Source: MGIIb-O3 sp046710875 | GTDB taxonomy: Archaea > Thermoplasmatota > Poseidoniia > Poseidoniales > Thalassarchaeaceae | Direction of reading: 5' to 3' | DNA: 27,640 nucleotides | Assembly: GCA_046710875.1 (NCBI GenBank) | Contig: JBKEHQ010000011.1 | Span: forward strand, 1-27,640 | In this document: piece by piece, positions 23,374 through 27,640 of the stretch | Layout: every line of letters starts with the position of its first letter | How positions within the stretch are numbered: position 1 is the first letter of the stretch | Made by a program: the position numbers and the translations under genes | Notes under the pieces: model-generated | The model's input: only the letters and a program-made list of their open reading frames with translations | Database searches by the model: none | What the model was told of the DNA's origin: nothing

Positions 23374-23949
23374 TTAAAACCCAAAAAACCATTTCGGTTT
23401 TACTAGATATTTCCCAAGGAATGTATTTGAAGTCTTGAACATATCAACTTTATGACGACCGCCCATAATTAATTTGAGATTATTTCTATTAAATTCATTA
23501 TGCCAATAATCCCTATTTTCTGATGGAAATACGACTTCAAAGCGATTTGGAGTAATCATAATTTTACAATTTGGGATACTTGATGCTGTTTCTATTATTT
23601 TAGTCCGGCATTTATCAGATATAATATTTTTAATTTCTATAATAATTTTTTCTGATCTTGGAAATAATTCTAGAACTATCTCATCTAAAGTAGGAATATT
23701 GATGTTATTTTTTATTCCTGCGGCTTTAATATCTATAAATTTCATGTAGTTTAATTCTTCTCTTAAATTATTTATATTTATAATATCATCATGAAATAGG
23801 AATAAAATATTATCTTTTGATTCATGAATATCAAATTCCCAGTACTTAAATCTAGGATTTGAAACCGAATGAATTGAATTCCTGAGGCCTTGAATGGTAT
23901 TTTCAAGATTTGTTTCTGATGCACCAAGGCGGTGCCCTAGATTCTTCAT
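23374..23949 (-). CDS. Short glycerophosphodiester phosphodiesterase-like protein
   Basis: Predicted hydrolase of glycerophosphodiesters giving glycerol 3-phosphate and an alcohol. Family motifs are present at the N-terminus: H6-R7 in GHRLGAS, E16-N17-T18, E38 and D40 in YWEFDIHESKDN, H53-D54 in LFHDD, then IPTLDEIVLEL and the IIIEIKN strand. The usual HRG/HRGA is changed to HRLGA. At 191 residues it is shorter than the usual 230-250, and the last barrel strands with the conserved NxWTVN-type ending are not recognisable. It may be a minimal or partly decayed member. It has no signal peptide, so it acts in the cytoplasm. It precedes the PhnD-like gene by 59 bases on the same strand. Confidence 0.75.
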   Translation of the reverse strand: MKNLGHRLGASETNLENTIQGLRNSIHSVSNPRFKYWEFDIHESKDNILFLFHDDIININNLREELNYMKFIDIKAAGIKNNINIPTLDEIVLELFPRSEKIIIEIKNIISDKCRTKIIETASSIPNCKIMITPNRFEVVFPSENRDYWHNEFNRNNLKLIMGGRHKVDMFKTSNTFLGKYLVKPKWFFGF

Positions 23950-24054
23950 GAATTAATATGAAGAGATTTGATAAATAAACATTACAGTTTTTGATAATTC
24001 GAACATTATTGATAATAATCTGTAAGTTTATAGGATTAGTTTATCAATTAATAT

Positions 24055-25275
24055 TTATAAGTTTACGAATGTTTCTTTGAGAATTTTTTTACAGCGATTG
24101 GCTATAGACGTTCCAACATCAGAAGTCGACGCGGTTCCTCCAAGGTCATACGTTACTGCTCCGCCTTCCGAAAGGTGGTCAGCAATTGCCCTATCTAAAA
24201 TATCAGCACAAAGAGTTGCATCGGAATCTTGATGTCTTGCGCCTAAATTATCAAACATCAACTGAACTGATGAGATTGTAGCAATTGGATTTACAATATT
24301 TTTACCTGCATGTAATGGTGAGGACCCATGAACTGGTTCAAAAAGCATATGATTATCTCCAATATTCGCACTTGCAGCCATTCCTAATCCTCCTTGAAGC
24401 ACTGATGCTAAATCTGTAGCAATATCTCCAAACATATTTGGAAGTACTACAACATCTAAATCTTCGGGACTTCGTATCAACCACATTGTAAAAGCATCGA
24501 TATATGCTTCATGAGTTTCTAAATCTGGATACTTGGAAGCTATTTCTCTGAATATTTGTCTAAAAAGTCTACATCCCCTAGTAACATTGCTTTTATCAAC
24601 ACAGGTTACCTTTTGTTTCTTTCCAACTTTCTCTCCACGCCTATTTGCTAAATCGAATGCAAAATTAATAACTCTTTGACTACCTTTTCTAGAAATTGGC
24701 CTAACATCCCATGCGACTTCTCCCTCTAAACCTGGGAAATTATCAATAACTATTGGGTCATCTTTCTCACTTCCAGCTGCAGCTAGAGCTGAGCGACGAA
24801 GTAATGCATGGTACAAACCTTCAGTATTCTCTCTTATTAAGACCATATTGACTACTTTTGAATCCCACACTTTTTTGTGTTTACCATGAATTTTATGTAA
24901 AACTCCATCATATAATTTTACAGGTCGAATATTTGCATACAAATCTAAGCCGGAACGAAGACCAAGGATAACTTGCCCTCCAGCATTATCGCCATTAGGA
25001 AGCGTGGCACCTGGCCATCCTATGGCCCCCAATAATATTGCATCAGAATTATCTCTACAATGTTCAAAAGACCCGTCGGGCCACTCTAACCCAGTTTCTT
25101 GATAGTATTCCCCTCCACATGGAATTTCGGTTATGTCAAATGATAGGGGACTAAAATCTTGGAATACTTGTATTACTTTTTGTGCCTCCTTGGTTACTTC
25201 TTTTCCAGAACCATCGCCGGGGAGAACTGTTAAACGATACTGTGGCATATACCAAGGCAAACGTTCATCATTCAT
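24055..25275 (-). CDS. leuB: 3-isopropylmalate dehydrogenase-family enzyme
   Basis: NAD(P)-dependent beta-decarboxylating dehydrogenase of 406 residues. Hallmarks are LPGDGSGKEVTKEA, the arginine-rich LRSGLDLYANIRP substrate loop, MVLIRENTEGLY, VTCVDKSNV with the catalytic Lys, YIDAFTMWLIRSPEDLDVVV with the metal-binding Asp, NMFGDIATDLASVLQGGLGM and EPVHGSSPLHAGKNIVNP at the cofactor site. 3-Isopropylmalate (leucine synthesis) is the likeliest substrate; isocitrate, homoisocitrate or tartrate relatives cannot be excluded because no leu genes are adjacent. The frame extends to 25308, but a TATA-like TATTTTTTTAAC is centred about 25 bases before ATG 25275, which fits a leaderless start there. 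The Met nine codons further on is another option. Confidence 0.85.
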   Translation of the reverse strand: MNDERLPWYMPQYRLTVLPGDGSGKEVTKEAQKVIQVFQDFSPLSFDITEIPCGGEYYQETGLEWPDGSFEHCRDNSDAILLGAIGWPGATLPNGDNAGGQVILGLRSGLDLYANIRPVKLYDGVLHKIHGKHKKVWDSKVVNMVLIRENTEGLYHALLRRSALAAAGSEKDDPIVIDNFPGLEGEVAWDVRPISRKGSQRVINFAFDLANRRGEKVGKKQKVTCVDKSNVTRGCRLFRQIFREIASKYPDLETHEAYIDAFTMWLIRSPEDLDVVVLPNMFGDIATDLASVLQGGLGMAASANIGDNHMLFEPVHGSSPLHAGKNIVNPIATISSVQLMFDNLGARHQDSDATLCADILDRAIADHLSEGGAVTYDLGGTASTSDVGTSIANRCKKILKETFVNL

Positions 25276-25293
25276 CAATGCAACTCTTAATTT

Positions 25294-25306
25294 GTTAAAA
25301 AAATAC
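25294..25306 (-). promoter_or_regulatory. Candidate TATA element of the isopropylmalate dehydrogenase gene
   Basis: GTATTTTTTTAAC on the minus strand is centred about 25 bases before ATG 25275, the expected distance for a leaderless archaeal transcript. It decides the choice of that start over the longer frame. Confidence 0.4.
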
Positions 25307-25311
25307 AATGG

Positions 25312-25318
25312 TATAATT
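25312..25318 (+). promoter_or_regulatory. Candidate TATA element of the coiled-coil protein gene
   Basis: TATAATT on the plus strand is centred about 32 bases before ATG 25347, giving a leader of only a few bases. Together with the neighbouring minus-strand box it makes a compact divergent promoter of about 25 bases. Confidence 0.35.
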
Positions 25319-25346
25319 CATAGACGGTCGATGATGATGGGAGTAT

Positions 25347-25952
25347 ATGGAGAAGGAAGCGCGCGATGAAAAAGATGTTTCTCGCATTGATGCTAATGCC
25401 CTTCCAGATTCTGTAGCTAGACTTTGGGAAACTATGTTGAGATTAGATCCTAATTGGGATTTATCAAATTGGCTTGATGAAAGGGCATTGGAAGAATTAG
25501 AATTAGTAGAAAGCCATCTAGGAAGAGAGAGGTTACGACTAGAACAAAGGCTTCATAGGATTGAAACTCTAGTAAAGAGGCTTAAGAGGCAGCGCGAGGT
25601 TACTGATAATATTGTTCTATCAGATCCCAACCAACGGAATTTATTTGATGTTTATGAAACTACTGAAGTTGTAAAACAAAATGTAGAAGATCAGCATAGA
25701 GAACCGATGGTGGACTTTGGAGCATTAGATTTTGATGATGATCCTTTACTTGCAATAGTTGCTGAACACATCATGGCATTTATGGAAAATGAAAAAGCAT
25801 CTGGGAAAATGGTTATTCACTTTAAACAATTATTAAAACAATTTATTCCAATTGCAATTAAAGAAGAAGAGATAGATGAAGCGATTTCTATTTTACTTCA
25901 GAAAAAAATGATTATAGAAATCGATCAAGATATATTTGGACTTGAAAATTGA
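25347..25952 (+). CDS. Coiled-coil protein with a C-terminal winged-helix-like region, function unknown
   Basis: Unrecognised 201-residue cytoplasmic protein. Residues about 45-84 form a strongly charged helix rich in Glu, Arg and Leu (ERLRLEQRLHRIETLVKRLK), very likely a coiled coil for dimerisation. A linker carries NQRNLFDVY (95-103). Residues about 130-200 form a compact helical region ending in two hydrophobic strands (IDEAISILLQKKMIIEIDQD), which resembles a winged-helix DNA- or protein-binding domain. The following methyltransferase-like gene could start at a TTG overlapping this stop codon (TTGA), so the two are probably one operon and may act together. No catalytic motif is seen. A partner or DNA-binding subunit of a DNA-modifying complex is possible but inferred from order alone. 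Confidence 0.75.
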   Translation: MEKEARDEKDVSRIDANALPDSVARLWETMLRLDPNWDLSNWLDERALEELELVESHLGRERLRLEQRLHRIETLVKRLKRQREVTDNIVLSDPNQRNLFDVYETTEVVKQNVEDQHREPMVDFGALDFDDDPLLAIVAEHIMAFMENEKASGKMVIHFKQLLKQFIPIAIKEEEIDEAISILLQKKMIIEIDQDIFGLEN

Positions 25953-26008
25953 ATGATTATAGAATACAATCCTTCAAAGCCATAATCCAATTAGATAAAT
26001 TGTTTAAC

Positions 26009-27640
26009 ATGGTTAATGAGACGTCTGGATGGTTTGCTAGACTAGACGGTACATGCCAGGATAGAGAACAGCAAATTGGAATTTGGATTGAGGCTTGGGA
26101 AAAATCAGTAATAGATGATGTACCGATTTCTACTGAACTTCCTAATAATTGGCCGAGCCTCCCTCCAGGATTATTATCCGATCCGGGGATAGTATTAGAT
26201 CAGTTAGTTTCTAGAAATGAGGCAGAAAAAGATGGTAGGTCCGTAAAAGGAGTTACGATAATGCCTGCTAAATTTGCTGATATGATATTAGCAGATGAAT
26301 TTAAAAATACTAATAGGCTAAAGAAAAAGGAACCATTGGCAACGATTTCTCTTGACGCATTGCCACCTGGGTTTCGTGCATATGCTGAACAAATGAATAA
26401 TGAGGTCAAGAAAGAATCTGATATCTCATCAGAGACCTATGAGGTCAGCGATAATGAAACTAAAACTGGGATCCCAATTCCATTTGCAGATCCAGCCGTG
26501 GGTGCTGGAATATTTCCAGAAAGAATGTTTAGAATTCACTCTGAAAGGTGTGAAGATTTGAATCCAAAGCAACAAAAAGAAGATACTAAGAGGCTCCTAA
26601 ATGGATTACAATTAATGGATTCATCTATGATGTCCATCAATATAACTAGAAAACGATTACTAATAGTTTTAATCAAACTTGGATTAGTTAGTCCTGGCAT
26701 AGAAACTGACTGTCAAATAAGTAGATCAATGGCTGAAAATATTTTAGAAAAGAATGTTGTTTGTGATGATTTACTAAGAGGTGAGTGGCCGTGGAATGAT
26801 GAGCCAATTTTATTAGTTTCTAAGCCTCCATGGGTTAGGATAAAGGATAAATTTCGTAATGAAGAAAATGGTAGTGAACTACGTAAAGAAATGTCTAATG
26901 AGTTAAAGATTATTTCTGGAAAAGATGGAGGTCTTCGATTTTCAGCGCTAAGAGGAAATGTCAACTTATATCGATTATATGTGGAACGTGCACTCCAAAT
27001 AACAAAAAAAGATGGTAAGGTAACAATGGTTGTGCCTGATTCCTTACTCAGAGAAAAAAGTAGTATACCTTTGAGAAAGATACTTGTTTCTAAAAATCGT
27101 TGGGAATTTGCATGGTCGTTTTCAGATAGTCAAAAAATCTTTCCAGGAATTTCTCAAGGAGTCTTAGTAATCGGAGTAATTGTTGGAGGAAGAACAGAAG
27201 TTTTGACTAGTTTTGGCCCCCTAGAGTTGAGTGATCTGTCTAATAATGGACTTAGTTCCAAAGCTCCTTTTTTAGAACTAGAAAGAGGTCCTTGGTCAAC
27301 ATGGACTGATGCGTCATGGGCTGTTCCTAAAATGCCTAGGGACACATATGAAAGAAACCTATCTTTGAAAGCAATTAATGATCTTGCTGATCAACCTAGA
27401 CTTTGTGAAGAAGATTGCTGGTTAAATCAAAGTGGAAAGAATATCAGAGTAAGGGTTGGGGAAATTGATCAAAGTAATAATTTTAATATCATTAATTGGC
27501 AATTAGAAAATACAGGAGTACCATTGATTAGAAGTAATCATTTTAAATTAGATGGTAATAAAGTAATAATTGATCATCCTGCATTCGATGGCGATTATGA
27601 CCAAGAATCAATGCAAACACATCAATCAATGTGGGTTGGA
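26009..27640 (+). CDS. Eco57I/type IIG-like adenine DNA methyltransferase homologue with altered motif IV (cut by window edge)
   Basis: At least 544 residues; the frame runs off the right edge. The S-adenosylmethionine motif I is present as PFADPAVGAGIFPERMF at about residues 157-173. Motif IV, normally (N/D/S)PP(Y/F/W) in a context like IIGNPPYVRIK, reads ILLVSKPPWVRIKDKF at about 268-283, so Lys replaces the catalytic Asn/Asp/Ser. Downstream ALRGNVNLYRLYVERALQIT, GKVTMVVPDSLL and the LRKIL/FPGISQG region match the Eco57I-like family, including BREX PglX-type and type IIG enzymes. The first 150 residues are unlike the usual N-terminal nuclease or helical parts and were not recognised. The frame is open upstream to a TTG at 25949 that overlaps the preceding stop, an alternative start. 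The protein may bind DNA or the cofactor without methylating, or use a variant chemistry. Confidence 0.8.
   Translation, partial: MVNETSGWFARLDGTCQDREQQIGIWIEAWEKSVIDDVPISTELPNNWPSLPPGLLSDPGIVLDQLVSRNEAEKDGRSVKGVTIMPAKFADMILADEFKNTNRLKKKEPLATISLDALPPGFRAYAEQMNNEVKKESDISSETYEVSDNETKTGIPIPFADPAVGAGIFPERMFRIHSERCEDLNPKQQKEDTKRLLNGLQLMDSSMMSINITRKRLLIVLIKLGLVSPGIETDCQISRSMAENILEKNVVCDDLLRGEWPWNDEPILLVSKPPWVRIKDKFRNEENGSELRKEMSNELKIISGKDGGLRFSALRGNVNLYRLYVERALQITKKDGKVTMVVPDSLLREKSSIPLRKILVSKNRWEFAWSFSDSQKIFPGISQGVLVIGVIVGGRTEVLTSFGPLELSDLSNNGLSSKAPFLELERGPWSTWTDASWAVPKMPRDTYERNLSLKAINDLADQPRLCEEDCWLNQSGKNIRVRVGEIDQSNNFNIINWQLENTGVPLIRSNHFKLDGNKVIIDHPAFDGDYDQESMQTHQSMWVG

Noticed and set aside
25632..25655. 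PIP-like stretch QRNLFDVY in the coiled-coil protein
   Set aside because: The seventh position is Val where Phe or Trp is needed, and the site is internal in a polar linker. It is too weak to claim PCNA binding, unlike the ligase tail.

Overview
The window reads as an AT-rich archaeal chromosome segment, most likely from a marine planktonic euryarchaeon of the Poseidoniia type (Marine Group II/III). The archaeal assignment rests on an archaeal ribosomal/RNA polymerase cluster (L18e, L13, S9, RpoN), a PAC2-family proteasome-assembly-type protein and tRNAs that end in an encoded CCA. The narrower placement is inference. It rests on base composition, a very large calcium-repeat surface protein, PKD-domain lipoproteins and bacterial-type enzymes (NAD+-dependent DNA ligase, pyruvoyl PanD) mixed into an archaeal background.

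Left part (1-4513): the N-terminal part of an SDR oxidoreductase, a CDP-alcohol phosphatidyltransferase, a divergent Nudix hydrolase, a two-gene operon of a membrane-anchored winged-helix protein plus a four-helix membrane protein, a cysteine-rich exported protein of unknown function, tRNA-Arg(GCG) and a small unknown protein. Region 4568-10610 starts with a PKD lipoprotein and continues with DNA-metabolism genes: a DEDDh exonuclease, a RecB-like Fe-S nuclease, a PAC2-family protein and LigA. LigA ends in a sequence that looks like an archaeal PCNA-binding (PIP) tail. The tRNA-Pro(GGG) gene follows, and then the ribosomal operon L18e-L13-S9-RpoN, read on the minus strand.

Centre (12479-20518): a single 2679-residue surface protein takes up 29% of the window. 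It has an N-terminal export signal, about forty DxDxDG-type calcium repeats interrupted by a cupredoxin-like fold, a long series of beta-sandwich domains, a C-terminal membrane helix and a cytoplasmic helical tail. It would be anchored in the cell membrane with most of its mass outside.

Right part (20665-27640): bacterial-type aspartate 1-decarboxylase (PanD); a minus-strand group of a PQQ-type sugar dehydrogenase-like lipoprotein, an orphan PhnD-like phosphate/phosphonate-binding protein and a short glycerophosphodiester phosphodiesterase; a 3-isopropylmalate dehydrogenase-family enzyme; and, divergently, a coiled-coil/winged-helix protein followed by an Eco57I-like adenine methyltransferase homologue. 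That homologue has Lys where the catalytic Asn/Asp/Ser of motif IV normally sits, and it runs off the window. The best candidates for unexpected biology are the PIP-tailed bacterial ligase, this methyltransferase-like pair and the giant surface protein. No CRISPR array, insertion sequence or rRNA gene was seen. No gene-free stretch exceeds 300 bases.
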